Virus record (IMG/VR): IMGVR_UViG_3300006332_000038
Coordinates: 1 to 34,239 of that record
From: a virus
Reading direction: 5' to 3' (one strand)
DNA: 34,239 bases
Below, piece after piece: positions 25,635 to 32,573 of this stretch (position 1 is its first letter; the number at the start of each line of letters is the position of its first letter). The notes under the pieces were generated by a model that saw nothing but the letters and a program-made list of their open reading frames with translations, was not told the DNA's origin and did no database searches. The position numbers and the translations under genes were made by a program.

Positions 25635-26467
25635 CCGATTTGCGGTGTAGCCCAGGCGGGAAGCTCTAGCGTCTGGATCGTATTTCCGTAGGCATCCCAA
25701 GTATCCGTGTCGATACATTCCGCATACCGTTCCATAAGCCGTAGCACTTCATAGGCCCCTAATTGCACCAAGTCCGTCGAAAGCTCGTAAACACCACAAG
25801 CGTAAGGCGGCGTTTTTTCACAAGCTATGATTACGAACTTGTCCCTCGTGTCCTCGGGATGAGATGCGTTCCAGCAATTAAAGTAATGTGCCGCCTGTCG
25901 GTGGTATCCGTAAGAAATAACAGACCGACCAAACGCATCTGGTGAAGCGTCTGTTGTGGTCTTGAAGTCCACCAGACAGTCGTTGTACATCGACTTAATC
26001 CCAGGAACAACATCAATTCGTGCCTTACAGGACACCATGTTGTTGGTGTCACCGTCTAACGCACAGGTGTAGAATACCGATTCCTCTATGTATCCTCCTT
26101 CCTGACCCTCGGACGCCGACTTTATCAACGTAGCCGCACTAGGGTTCGCGAGTACGCTTTCGACCATAGCAGAAATCTGGTCATAAGTTTCATGCTTTAT
26201 GATGCGTTCTGGCGGGTATTGTTCAAGCATTTCTTGATGGGCCGCTTTGACAGCTTTTGTCCTCCTGTCGCCCTCTACGCCTCTGACGTAACCAGCCCAC
26301 TCGGACGGCTCTAGCAAGGCGGTGTGGGCGTAAGTGCCTAGAATCATCGCCGCAGTAGGTTCATGCGGGTTATCCAGGTAGTGCCGCAGGTGTGCAGGAC
26401 TTTTGAGCAACCTGCTCATCATGCTATTCGATAGCTCTGGCCTGGCGTGGTAATCTTCTGCTTTCAT
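25631..26467 (-). CDS. RecE-like 5'-3' exonuclease (DUF3799, PD-(D/E)xK)
   Basis: The 278-residue product has SNSMMSRLLKSPAHLRHYL near the N-terminus, LGTYAHTALLEP (43-54), CKARIDV with Asp152, VDFKTT with Asp167 and Lys169, and YHRQAAHY (188-195). This order is the signature of PDDEXK_1/DUF3799 nucleases related to RecE. It would resect DNA ends to give single strands for the annealing protein at 28011-28655. Both ends use ATGA overlaps. Confidence 0.85.
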   Translation of the reverse strand: MKAEDYHARPELSNSMMSRLLKSPAHLRHYLDNPHEPTAAMILGTYAHTALLEPSEWAGYVRGVEGDRRTKAVKAAHQEMLEQYPPERIIKHETYDQISAMVESVLANPSAATLIKSASEGQEGGYIEESVFYTCALDGDTNNMVSCKARIDVVPGIKSMYNDCLVDFKTTTDASPDAFGRSVISYGYHRQAAHYFNCWNASHPEDTRDKFVIIACEKTPPYACGVYELSTDLVQLGAYEVLRLMERYAECIDTDTWDAYGNTIQTLELPAWATPQIG

Positions 26468-27198
26468 GCTTCAACGCTCCATTGATTGCGGCTCACACCG
26501 TGAGCCTTTGGCTGGTGTCTTTTTTCTGATCCCTTCATCATCCAACGCTCTCGGCGTTCTTCGTTCCTGAACAGAGACTCAGGCATCTGGTAGGCACGTT
26601 CCTTCATGTGGTGATCCGAAGCCTTAACAGCCCTGAGAATCCCACGGAACTCCTCTTGGTAGCCTTCCCCTAGCTGTTCATCAAAAAGCAAGCTCAATAC
26701 CTGCTTCCTTTTGGCTGTCAGGGTTGGTTTTTTGCCCGTGCCGCCCAACTCCTCCAGGTAGATGTCCCATAGTTCTTTTATTTCATTTACTGCTTTTATA
26801 TTGTTCCGTTGCTGTTTCTTTGCTGTTCCATGCTTCGCCTTGTAACTGTCAAAAGCCTGATACTTAGCGAAGTTATTGATACGAATGAGTGTTCCAAGCT
26901 CGGTAGCCTTGTAGGTAATTCTGCCAGAATCCTGTAGCAATGACAACATCCTAGCGATTTTGCTTGTAGACCACTGCACAACGCGGTTGTTGCTGACATA
27001 CTCATTCTCCTCGGCTATCGTGCGATAAGACTTCAGCACCTCCCCGTGGCGAACCGAGACAGATCCGAGTGCATACACCTTGTCAGGGTTGTAATTCGCC
27101 CTCATAAGCAGGTAAATCCATAGCTTGAGTAGAGAAGGATCGTCCCTCCATAGGCTTTTGTCCTGTATGCTGCGAGACAGGAGAACGAATCCTGTCAT
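26464..27198 (-). CDS. Replication initiator-like protein (winged helix)
   Basis: ATG 27198 gives 244 residues and an ATGA overlap with the VRR-NUC gene. The N-terminus (GFVLLSRSIQDKSLWRDDPSLLKLWIYLLMRANY) is typical of phage replication proteins with DnaD/DnaA-like winged helix. A linker rich in Lys/Gln and a helical end follow. It lies next to the DnaB gene, so it probably opens the origin and loads the helicase. Confidence 0.75.
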   Translation of the reverse strand: MTGFVLLSRSIQDKSLWRDDPSLLKLWIYLLMRANYNPDKVYALGSVSVRHGEVLKSYRTIAEENEYVSNNRVVQWSTSKIARMLSLLQDSGRITYKATELGTLIRINNFAKYQAFDSYKAKHGTAKKQQRNNIKAVNEIKELWDIYLEELGGTGKKPTLTAKRKQVLSLLFDEQLGEGYQEEFRGILRAVKASDHHMKERAYQMPESLFRNEERRERWMMKGSEKRHQPKAHGVSRNQWSVEA

Positions 27199-27515
27199 AT
27201 CGTTTCGATCCAGCCCATCTCGACAAACCAATCAAAGGCGTCACGAACGTCACGCCAGACGAGATAGTGAACGGGAGGATCGCAAGCGGCACACTCCTCG
27301 CTGAATCCAACTTGAGAATCTCTCAGCTTCCCTTTAGGGGTCTTTACCTCAACAAAGAAAAATGTGCCTCGGCCAAAGATCAAAAGGTCTGGAATGCCTG
27401 GGGTCTGGCGAGTTCCACCACGCTCCCTACGGTAGCCTTGTTCCGTAGAGTAAACGGCAAAACCAAGCCCTTTGCAAAAGTCTCGTATCTCCTTAGAGAT
27501 TGCCGATTCTTTCAT
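27195..27515 (-). CDS. VRR-NUC nuclease
   Basis: From ATG 27515 the product has 106 residues, a full-length minimal VRR-NUC domain. GIPDLLIF carries the catalytic Asp (residue 43), and FVEVKTPKGKLRDSQ carries Glu56 and Lys58. Members cut DNA junctions or replication intermediates. Start and stop overlap the neighbours by ATGA, consistent with coupled translation. Confidence 0.85.
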   Translation of the reverse strand: MKESAISKEIRDFCKGLGFAVYSTEQGYRRERGGTRQTPGIPDLLIFGRGTFFFVEVKTPKGKLRDSQVGFSEECAACDPPVHYLVWRDVRDAFDWFVEMGWIETI

Positions 27516-27757
27516 TTCGGGTACTGCTGGTGCAACGACTTCAGCATAAATACCAAGTCTTCGCAAGCGGCATTGATCTTGTGGATAGCCTTACCCCGAG
27601 CCGCCGCTGACCCGTTTTGTAGCAATGCTTCGGGTATGCGGTTAAGGCGGTTTTCCGAACTGCGAAGGTCGTCCATTGCGTGACCTACTTCGCGTTCCAG
27701 TTCGGGGAATAACTCCTTGGCTAATGATGTGAGTGGGTGACTAGAATGGGAGTCCAT
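27512..27757 (-). CDS. Small helical protein in the replication operon
   Basis: ATG 27757 is preceded by GAGGAG seven bases upstream, which decides this start. The 81-residue product is helical with no known motif. It lies between the SSB-like and VRR-NUC genes. An accessory replication role is possible. Confidence 0.6.
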   Translation of the reverse strand: MDSHSSHPLTSLAKELFPELEREVGHAMDDLRSSENRLNRIPEALLQNGSAAARGKAIHKINAACEDLVFMLKSLHQQYPK

Positions 27758-27998
27758 CGCCAGGCTCCTCAGACGCTTGCGGTGCGGTAGGTGTCTTCGG
27801 CTTCCAGGTATCGACTTGTAAGTACAGCTTGCCACCTTTCGACCGCTTGATGTCGCAGTTGACCCACTCACCTTCCTGCTTTTCCAGCCAGGGTATTAGC
27901 TCGTCTTTCTTCATGGAGATGCGGCCACGAACGAAGTCGGGAGCTTTTTCGTGGGGATCACGAACCGAGATTCCCTCGGGGAAGATTGCTTCTGGCAT
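27741..27998 (-). CDS. SSB-like single-strand DNA-binding protein
   Basis: The 85-residue product has an N-terminal beta-type core (APDFVRGRISMKKDELIPWL, then VNCDIKRSKGGKLYLQVDTWKP) and an acidic end GDGLPF, similar to the SSB C-terminal tip. It resembles small phage proteins found next to annealing proteins. The inferred role is to coat ssDNA and recruit partners. Upstream is the annealing protein gene. Confidence 0.65.
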   Translation of the reverse strand: MPEAIFPEGISVRDPHEKAPDFVRGRISMKKDELIPWLEKQEGEWVNCDIKRSKGGKLYLQVDTWKPKTPTAPQASEEPGDGLPF

Positions 27999-28010
27999 TG
28001 TGTATGTGTC

Positions 28011-28655
28011 CTATAATTGAGTTTTAATGAAGTTAGATGCTTTCTGCATCCTCTTAGTAGGCTTGCTAGAATCCTCCAGCAGAGCTTTAGCCGACGCTAA
28101 AACGTCAGCGTCGATCTCAGAGGTGTTAGAATCCTCTGCTTGTTTTACGACGGCCTCAAGCTCGGCCCGTGCCTCATCGTAGAGGTCTTTAGGATTGCGT
28201 GGCGTTAGGTCTACGGGATCGCTCTCGCCCGTAATCCAGAGTTGAAGGCCCAGACCGTGCAGCCCAGCCGCCTTCACGAAAGCCCGTTGATATGCGTCTT
28301 GTACGGTTCGTGCGTCACACGGAATCGCCTTAAACCGATGATCCATAACGGCGAGCTTCGCTGTTTGCTCTACACCTCGGATAGATACGGTGCAAGCTAC
28401 GAGTCCCGTTCCATCAGGTAGAATCTCTAATGGCTCATCTGTCCTGGTGTAATGGCCGCAGTATTTACTTTGTAGAATGTGGTGGACGACCGACCACGGT
28501 ATATACAACGGGTTGAAGCCGCCCCCACTACCCTTCCTTACTGCGTATTCGGAAACATCAATTTGTGATAAATCTTCCCAAATCTCCTTAGCCCAATTCT
28601 TTGCCGCTGGCATCGGTCCCCCCACTATGTTGGCGTTGATCTTTACCGACTTCAT
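28011..28655 (-). CDS. Single-strand annealing protein, Sak3-like (DUF1071)
   Basis: From ATG 28655 the product is 214 residues (ATG 28613 is an alternative). The signature VMDHRFKAIPCDARTVQDAYQRAFVKAAGLHGLGLQLWITGE corresponds to DUF1071 proteins (PVMDHRNKAI...QRCLVKNLAMFGLGL). It should anneal strands made by the RecE-like exonuclease. Its 5' end overlaps the upstream small gene by about 68 bp. It contains three TAGAATC motifs (on the opposite strand). Confidence 0.8.
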   Translation of the reverse strand: MKSVKINANIVGGPMPAAKNWAKEIWEDLSQIDVSEYAVRKGSGGGFNPLYIPWSVVHHILQSKYCGHYTRTDEPLEILPDGTGLVACTVSIRGVEQTAKLAVMDHRFKAIPCDARTVQDAYQRAFVKAAGLHGLGLQLWITGESDPVDLTPRNPKDLYDEARAELEAVVKQAEDSNTSEIDADVLASAKALLEDSSKPTKRMQKASNFIKTQL

Positions 28656-28779
28656 ATTCAATGGTCGATTCTCTCGCGAACTTTTCCCAGTCTCGCTGGA
28701 GCACCCCGAATAGCTCCGTCATTACACGAAGTTGATAGTCGTCGTTGCGGGAAAGTTTCTTCATATCGTCGTCAGTCAT
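28588..28779 (-). CDS. Small charged protein before the annealing protein
   Basis: ATG 28779 lies in the ATGACTGA overlap with the end of the 57-residue gene. The 63-residue product is Asp/Lys/Arg-rich and helical. Its last third overlaps the start of the annealing-protein gene in another frame. No function is known. Confidence 0.5.
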   Translation of the reverse strand: MTDDDMKKLSRNDDYQLRVMTELFGVLQRDWEKFARESTIEYEVGKDQRQHSGGTDASGKELG

Positions 28780-28945
28780 TTTGGTCTTTTTGTTGGTGTC
28801 TAAGTTTACGCTGCAATGCACCTAGCGTGGTTTGGCATTTTGCTAACGAGCCCTCAAGTGTCTTGACTCGCTCGTCTAGAATCTTCGTTAAATGGGCTAA
28901 ATCCCTAATTAACTTTTTACGGTCCTCGTCGTTGGGTCGAGTCAT
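28772..28945 (-). CDS. Small coiled-coil protein (57 aa)
   Basis: This gene fills the gap between 28779 and 28942. The start ATG is in an ATGA overlap with the upstream stop (28944-28942), and the end overlaps the next start by 8 bp, so it is continuous with a coupled operon. The product is a charged helix (KKLIRDLAHLTKILDERVKTLEGSL) with a Lys/Gln-rich end. Function unknown. Confidence 0.7.
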   Translation of the reverse strand: MTRPNDEDRKKLIRDLAHLTKILDERVKTLEGSLAKCQTTLGALQRKLRHQQKDQND

Positions 28946-29145
28946 GGTAGATCCTCGGCGGCGTCTAGGTAGTCGGCGACTTGTTGCATCGCCTTAGCCC
29001 GATCCAGCCAAAGCCGATTAAACGTCTTAGAATCATCTTTATGGCGTTTTGTTGACGGGGCCTCACTCCACTTGCCTAGTCGGTAGCTGCACAAGCCGTA
29101 TGCCCTTATCGCCTTCATTAGCTTGGCTCGCTGCTCACTCGTCAC
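28942..29145 (-). CDS. Small basic helical protein
   Basis: The 67-residue product starts with GTG (29145-29143), which lies in the 3' strand of a 6-bp hairpin (29143-29162) that also holds a TAGAATC motif. It overlaps the HTH gene by 11 bp. The product is rich in Lys/Arg/Ala with no known motif. Confidence 0.6.
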   Translation of the reverse strand: MTSEQRAKLMKAIRAYGLCSYRLGKWSEAPSTKRHKDDSKTFNRLWLDRAKAMQQVADYLDAAEDLP

Positions 29146-29365
29146 GGGTAGAATCGCCCGTGTACCTGAACGCTCCGAGCAGCCAAGAAATCACAACCGA
29201 GGGTATCGGCGACCGTTTCCCCTCATCCTCGTGGATCCAGCGGTGGACCGTGCTAGGATCGCGTATAAGCCGTTCCCTGGCATAGCGTGTAATACCTAAA
29301 CCCGACTCATCAATACGCCGCCTTAGCTCAGTTCTGGCGTATTCTTGGCCGTTTTGTTCTGGCAT
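29135..29365 (-). CDS. HTH protein, first gene of the replication operon
   Basis: The 76-residue product has a Cro/CI-like helix-turn-helix (about 24-45: ITRYARERLIRDPSTVHRWIHED). It is a likely transcription regulator. Its start is 21 bp from three tandem 13-bp repeats at 29386-29424, so autoregulation is probable. It heads the operon down to 22312. Confidence 0.75.
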   Translation of the reverse strand: MPEQNGQEYARTELRRRIDESGLGITRYARERLIRDPSTVHRWIHEDEGKRSPIPSVVISWLLGAFRYTGDSTRDE

Positions 29366-29385
29366 CGTATCTCCCGTGCTGATTA

Positions 29386-29424
29386 ACTCTTTAGAATCAC
29401 TCTATAGAATTACTCTATAGAATT
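29386..29424. promoter_or_regulatory. Three tandem 13-bp repeats (operator array)
   Basis: Copies at 29386-29398, 29399-29411 and 29412-29424 are contiguous. Two are identical (ACTCTATAGAATT) and one differs at two bases (ACTCTTTAGAATC). They lie directly upstream of the HTH gene. A possible leftward promoter (-35 TTGTTC, 17-bp spacer, -10 CACAAT) just upstream would place them at its start region. Binding by the HTH product is an inference. Confidence 0.7.
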
Positions 29425-29489
29425 GTGGACTACGAATCTGGCAGGAACAACAGGACAACGCAAGACCCAAAAAACTATAGATACGAAAA

Positions 29490-29511
29490 AGCCCCCGCGT
29501 TAACGGGGGCT
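29490..29511 (-). terminator. Intrinsic terminator for leftward transcripts
   Basis: A perfect 8-bp GC-rich stem (AGCCCCCG/CGGGGGCT) has a 6-nt loop and is followed on the minus strand by TTTTTC. It lies 33 bp beyond the small TM gene at 29544-29663 and separates the two leftward blocks. Confidence 0.85.
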
Positions 29512-29543
29512 CATTCTTACGCGACGGCGGCTATAGCGTAGCC

Positions 29544-29663
29544 CTACCTATTACGGCGGGTATAGGATTTTATCGCGGCGGCGGTAATACACCAGCCTAC
29601 AGCTAACGCCATGCCTACAGCGTACCAATAGGCGATAATAACCGTTGGATCTTCGTATGCCAT
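29544..29663 (-). CDS. Tiny single-TM protein (39 aa)
   Basis: ATG 29663 overlaps the preceding stop (TGATG). The product has one hydrophobic segment (about 8-33: VIIAYWYAVGMALAVGWCITAAA) and a basic C-terminal tail (KSYTRRNR). It is the last gene before the terminator. It may be a small membrane effector acting in early infection. Confidence 0.65.
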   Translation of the reverse strand: MAYEDPTVIIAYWYAVGMALAVGWCITAAAIKSYTRRNR

Positions 29664-30166
29664 CAGTTCATATCCTCCATAGGTTTAATCTCCACCCCGA
29701 GTACCCGCTCGACGGTTTCGCGGCCTAAAATGGTTTCGAGCTGAGGCCCTATCTTATTAAGCATCGAATAGATGCCCGTAGCTACTTCATATGGCAATTC
29801 AACCTCCAGCGGCATTAAAGCTAGAGCCTGGCAGAGAACTAAAGTCGCTTCCAAAGTGTCCTGGACTTCTTCGCTCCTATCGTTAAGGGGCACGGCTTCA
29901 TTAATCCGCTGTATATCCTCGGATACGGTACTTTCCAGCCAGGGGTTGTTGAACGGGCCGTTGTAGATAACGGCCTCTACTCCCGTACCCTCCCACGGCA
30001 CAAACTCAACAACTACCCAATCTTCTTCGTGTTCGGCGTTGTAATAAGCCGAGCAACGTACGGCCCCGTTCCAGGAAGCACATTCCGTAACCATACCTGA
30101 AGACTTGTTACCCGTGCGAGTGCCACGGCCTCTAGCACCCTTCAGTGTTCCGTAAAAATGCGACAT
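29663..30166 (-). CDS. Conserved phage protein, MSHFYG-type N-terminus
   Basis: The 167-residue product begins MSHFYGTLKGARGRGTRTG and continues with SSGMVTECASWNGAVR, a pattern I recognise in many phage early proteins of unknown function. The second half is helical and acidic. It is coupled to its upstream neighbour by a TAATG overlap. Confidence 0.7.
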   Translation of the reverse strand: MSHFYGTLKGARGRGTRTGNKSSGMVTECASWNGAVRCSAYYNAEHEEDWVVVEFVPWEGTGVEAVIYNGPFNNPWLESTVSEDIQRINEAVPLNDRSEEVQDTLEATLVLCQALALMPLEVELPYEVATGIYSMLNKIGPQLETILGRETVERVLGVEIKPMEDMN

Positions 30167-30732
30167 TATGCCCCCGTAGCTATCAGAAGTTGGTTATTAG
30201 ATTGATGCAAAATGACGCCATTGCACTGATCATATTCGCGTGAATCCTCATAAGCTTCAGATATAACGGCGGTTAATTCTTCGTTTTGCAGCCACGCGGT
30301 ATATATGTATCGTGGTGAGTTGCCGTACGGTACATATGTATCGTGGTACCGAAGAAAAGCTAAGGCGTCAGGTGATAGCTCGTCGTTTTCTTTAGCTCTA
30401 GCAACGGCGGCCTCGGTAATCTCAAAACGCGAGCCAGTCGGCTTGTGGTAAGAATCCCAATAGTACTCTTCCGATTCTTCGTAATATGATTCTAAAATAT
30501 CGTCGAGAATAAAAAGTTCTTCTTCATTTTCGATTAAACCCTCTAGAATCCATTGTGCATTACCTGGATCGAAATGACTGGAAAGAATACGCAGCCAGTG
30601 CTCTTCGGGATGATCGCAAATAAACAGCGAACTGCGACGGTGCCGCTGCTCTAGCTGTAATTGGTAAAGTGTGAACTGCTTATATGACTCGGCAGTTTCT
30701 TCTAATTGTTGCTCATTTAATAAAGCTAACAT
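30166..30732 (-). CDS. Acidic early protein of unknown function
   Basis: The 188-residue product is very rich in Glu, Asp and Tyr and has no membrane segment. It is the first gene downstream of a well-formed promoter at 30770-30798. TGAGG is its likely ribosome-binding site. Strong acidity and early expression are reminiscent of phage DNA mimics or host-takeover proteins, but this is only an inference. Confidence 0.65.
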   Translation of the reverse strand: MLALLNEQQLEETAESYKQFTLYQLQLEQRHRRSSLFICDHPEEHWLRILSSHFDPGNAQWILEGLIENEEELFILDDILESYYEESEEYYWDSYHKPTGSRFEITEAAVARAKENDELSPDALAFLRYHDTYVPYGNSPRYIYTAWLQNEELTAVISEAYEDSREYDQCNGVILHQSNNQLLIATGA

Positions 30733-30769
30733 TGTTTAGTGCCTCATAATTGGCGTTAGTGTGTGGTAT

Positions 30770-30798
30770 ATACTACTGGCATATGCAACGGGATGCAA
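30770..30798 (-). promoter_or_regulatory. Leftward sigma70-like promoter
   Basis: The minus strand shows -35 TTGCAT (30798-30793), a 17-bp spacer, and -10 TAGTAT (30775-30770), about 40 bp before the gene start at 30732. Its spacer shares the pattern TTGCAnATGCnAGTA with the promoter at 32574-32602. Confidence 0.65.
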
Positions 30799-30828
30799 GC
30801 TAAAAAATACCCCCGTCATTTTTGCGTT

Positions 30829-30861
30829 TAGAATCAAAACACGATTAAACGCCTTAGAATC
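30829..30861. promoter_or_regulatory. Two TAGAATC motifs upstream of the leftward promoter
   Basis: TAGAATC occurs at 30829-30835 and 30855-30861, 26 bp apart, in non-coding DNA just upstream of the promoter at 30770-30798. The flanks of the second copy resemble those of the copy at 29392 (GTGATTCTAA on the minus strand). Confidence 0.5.
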
Positions 30862-30912
30862 ACTACTTATTATGCCTGGAGCCTAATCGGGCCGTACTCC
30901 AGTACTGATCAC

Positions 30913-30956
30913 CAAGCCCAAGCCCAAGCCCGAGCCCGAGCCGAGCCCGAGCCCGA
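30913..30956. repeat. Hexamer tandem repeat (CAAGCC / CGAGCC)
   Basis: About seven imperfect 6-bp units run from 30913 to 30956: three CAAGCC, then CGAGCC units with one unit short by one base. The array ends exactly before the stop codon of the gene at 30957-31166. If its amber codon were read through, the array would encode Ser-Gly, Ala-Arg and Ala-Trp repeats. The region 30733-30956 otherwise holds only the promoter and motifs above. Confidence 0.9.
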
Positions 30957-31166
30957 CTAGCTGCCCGATATCGCGGCAATCCATTGCGAGCGGCTCACAC
31001 CGTCGCGGAACTGCGTTTGATCACCTTCCCCCGCTTTTGTGGGCTTGCCACACGTTGAGCACATCAAGCGGACTGTGTGCATATTGGATAAGGTGACGTT
31101 GTCGCCGTAAGTGGCGTAGGCAGCACAGCAGTCAGTTAGACGCTGCCCGTATTTGTCATAGTTCAT
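30957..31166 (-). CDS. Small Cys-motif protein
   Basis: The 69-residue product has CC at 13-14 and CSTC at 36-39, which could form one zinc site. It ends GVSRSQW..., similar to GVSRNQW at the end of the replication protein at 26464-27198. It follows a structured intergenic segment. No good ribosome-binding site precedes ATG 31166. Confidence 0.6.
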   Translation of the reverse strand: MNYDKYGQRLTDCCAAYATYGDNVTLSNMHTVRLMCSTCGKPTKAGEGDQTQFRDGVSRSQWIAAISGS

Positions 31167-31190
31167 AGGGTGCTATGGGTTGAGGTTATA

Positions 31191-31280
31191 GGCTCGCGTT
31201 CTGCGAGCCTGGAAAACGTGCCGAGGTAATGCGGCACAGGTACAGCAAAGCCCCTAGAGGCGGCGAAACCTCTAGAGGCT
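31191..31280 (-). other. Three consecutive hairpins (structured leader or small RNA)
   Basis: In leftward order: a 12-bp stem with one G-U pair (31249-31280, loop TTTCGCCG on the minus strand), a 6-bp stem GTGCCG/CGGCAC (31218-31237) followed by GTTTT, and a 7-bp stem GGCTCGC/GCGAGCC (31191-31209, loop 5 nt). The first stem is perfect only on the minus strand. This supports a leftward RNA. The second looks like a weak terminator. Confidence 0.6.
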
Positions 31281-31297
31281 AGATACTGCTCGGGTTG

Positions 31298-31468
31298 TTA
31301 GGTCATTAACAGATAGAAGAACCCTCCAACGTATCCGACAAGGCATAAGGATATGAGAAACTTCCACCATAGCGGCGAACGGCTAAAGCTCTTGCTAGTC
31401 GTGCAAACCATAAACGCAGCGGTCATGAGTGCTAGTATGGCGTATAAAGCAATTTCAGCAGGTGTCAT
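31298..31468 (-). CDS. Small two-TM protein (56 aa)
   Basis: ATG 31468 is preceded by AGGAG 8 bp upstream and two bases after the previous stop. The product has two hydrophobic segments (about 4-22 and 35-55) flanking a short basic loop. It is a likely inner-membrane early protein, function unknown. Confidence 0.7.
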   Translation of the reverse strand: MTPAEIALYAILALMTAAFMVCTTSKSFSRSPLWWKFLISLCLVGYVGGFFYLLMT

Positions 31469-31470
31469 GA

Positions 31471-31872
31471 TTAGAACTCCTGGACGAGAAAGGTGGGCGG
31501 CTCGTTAGTGTGTTTAACTTCAATTACTTCGGTACGCTCTCGCAGCACGTCAAGGAACCTAAAGTTCAGATAATGAGCCCTCGACTCCAACAAAAGATCA
31601 GGATACATATCCTTTAAGCAGGAATCCTCCGCGTACGCTTCCAACAAAAGATCAGGATACATATCCTTAAGTTCAGATAATGAGCCCTCGACCCAATCGC
31701 AACAAATCGCGATCATGTCGAATGCAATCGGCTCGCCTATTTCCTCGGCTAAATCGCTCAAGTGTTCATAGAGAGCCCGTAGAGCGGGGACACTGAATTG
31801 CTCGCGTCTCAGCTCGCTACGCAGAAAGGTATCTACGAAATCGTCGGAAGTTACTCGGCTGTATAGGTACAT
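31471..31872 (-). CDS. Acidic early protein with an internal duplication
   Basis: The 133-residue product contains LKDMYPDLLLE twice (about 67-77 and 85-95) because of an A-B-x-B-A repeat in the DNA (31562-31692). Outside the duplication it is helical and acidic with no motif. Start and upstream stop overlap (TAATG). Confidence 0.65.
   Translation of the reverse strand: MYLYSRVTSDDFVDTFLRSELRREQFSVPALRALYEHLSDLAEEIGEPIAFDMIAICCDWVEGSLSELKDMYPDLLLEAYAEDSCLKDMYPDLLLESRAHYLNFRFLDVLRERTEVIEVKHTNEPPTFLVQEF
31562..31692. repeat. A-B-x-B-A direct repeat inside a gene
   Basis: Block A (24 bp) is at 31562-31585 and 31669-31692. Block B (29 bp) is at 31586-31614 and 31640-31668. All four are in the same orientation, and identical as far as I can read. 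The two copies of A are read in different frames. Confidence 0.95.
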
Positions 31873-32108
31873 TATCCCATTCCCTCGGCTGTGATTAGTT
31901 CCTCTACTTCGGCTTCTACCTCGTCGCGTATCGCGTCCAAAAACGCAGCGTCATTCTCAAAAGAAAACCGATAATCCGAGCAGTAGCGGAACGTTCTTCT
32001 CGGATAACGTGCGAACAAGTCGCCGTCAGTTCCCGGGCTCAATACGAGCACGACGGTATCTAGTGTTCCGTCGTCGATGATCTCTAGGGTGTACGTTGGC
32101 GTTTCCAT
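31872..32108 (-). CDS. Small acidic early protein
   Basis: The 78-residue product is acidic with a beta-rich N-terminus (YTLEIIDDGTLDTVVLVLSP) and a helical acidic end. It is coupled to both neighbours by TAATG overlaps. No family is recognised. Confidence 0.65.
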   Translation of the reverse strand: METPTYTLEIIDDGTLDTVVLVLSPGTDGDLFARYPRRTFRYCSDYRFSFENDAAFLDAIRDEVEAEVEELITAEGMG

Positions 32109-32530
32109 TATGAAGCCCTCCGAAAGTAGGCGTTGCCATTGCTAAGAAGAAGAACGGCGGCGGCGGTATCGATACGCTGCCCGTCGTCGTCCTGAAAATA
32201 CTGCTGCCCTTTTGTGGGGTTGAAGCGTAGCCGCTGCCATGCAATAGGGTGCAGCAGTCCTGCTCTGTGCTCTTTCGCCGCCTCGGGCTCGATGCTGTAC
32301 GCATCGGCAGACTTGAGCCAAGCGAATACGCTACGCTTGCCACCGTCTAGGATACACCTCCTAGCGGCTTTGCTGCCCATGTTGGGCTGCTTCATGTCTA
32401 CATTGTAGAGCAGCAGTGAGGCGGCACGCTCAACACGTGCAGACTGTGGGAGCGTGTAGTAGCTCCACGTCTCGGAAGTGTCGCGGGCATTTAAGTTTCT
32501 ATGTGCCCTTATTCGTCCTAAAGAGTCCAT
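32108..32530 (-). CDS. First gene of the leftward early operon
   Basis: The 140-residue basic product has no membrane segment. AAGGA is its ribosome-binding site, and the promoter at 32574-32602 lies about 45 bp upstream. Early position suggests expression right after DNA entry. Similar proteins occur in marine phages; the function is unknown to me. Confidence 0.65.
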   Translation of the reverse strand: MDSLGRIRAHRNLNARDTSETWSYYTLPQSARVERAASLLLYNVDMKQPNMGSKAARRCILDGGKRSVFAWLKSADAYSIEPEAAKEHRAGLLHPIAWQRLRFNPTKGQQYFQDDDGQRIDTAAAVLLLSNGNAYFRRAS

Positions 32531-32573
32531 TGATGGAGTCCTTTTGTTATGGCGTTATGTAATGTCTGAAGGG

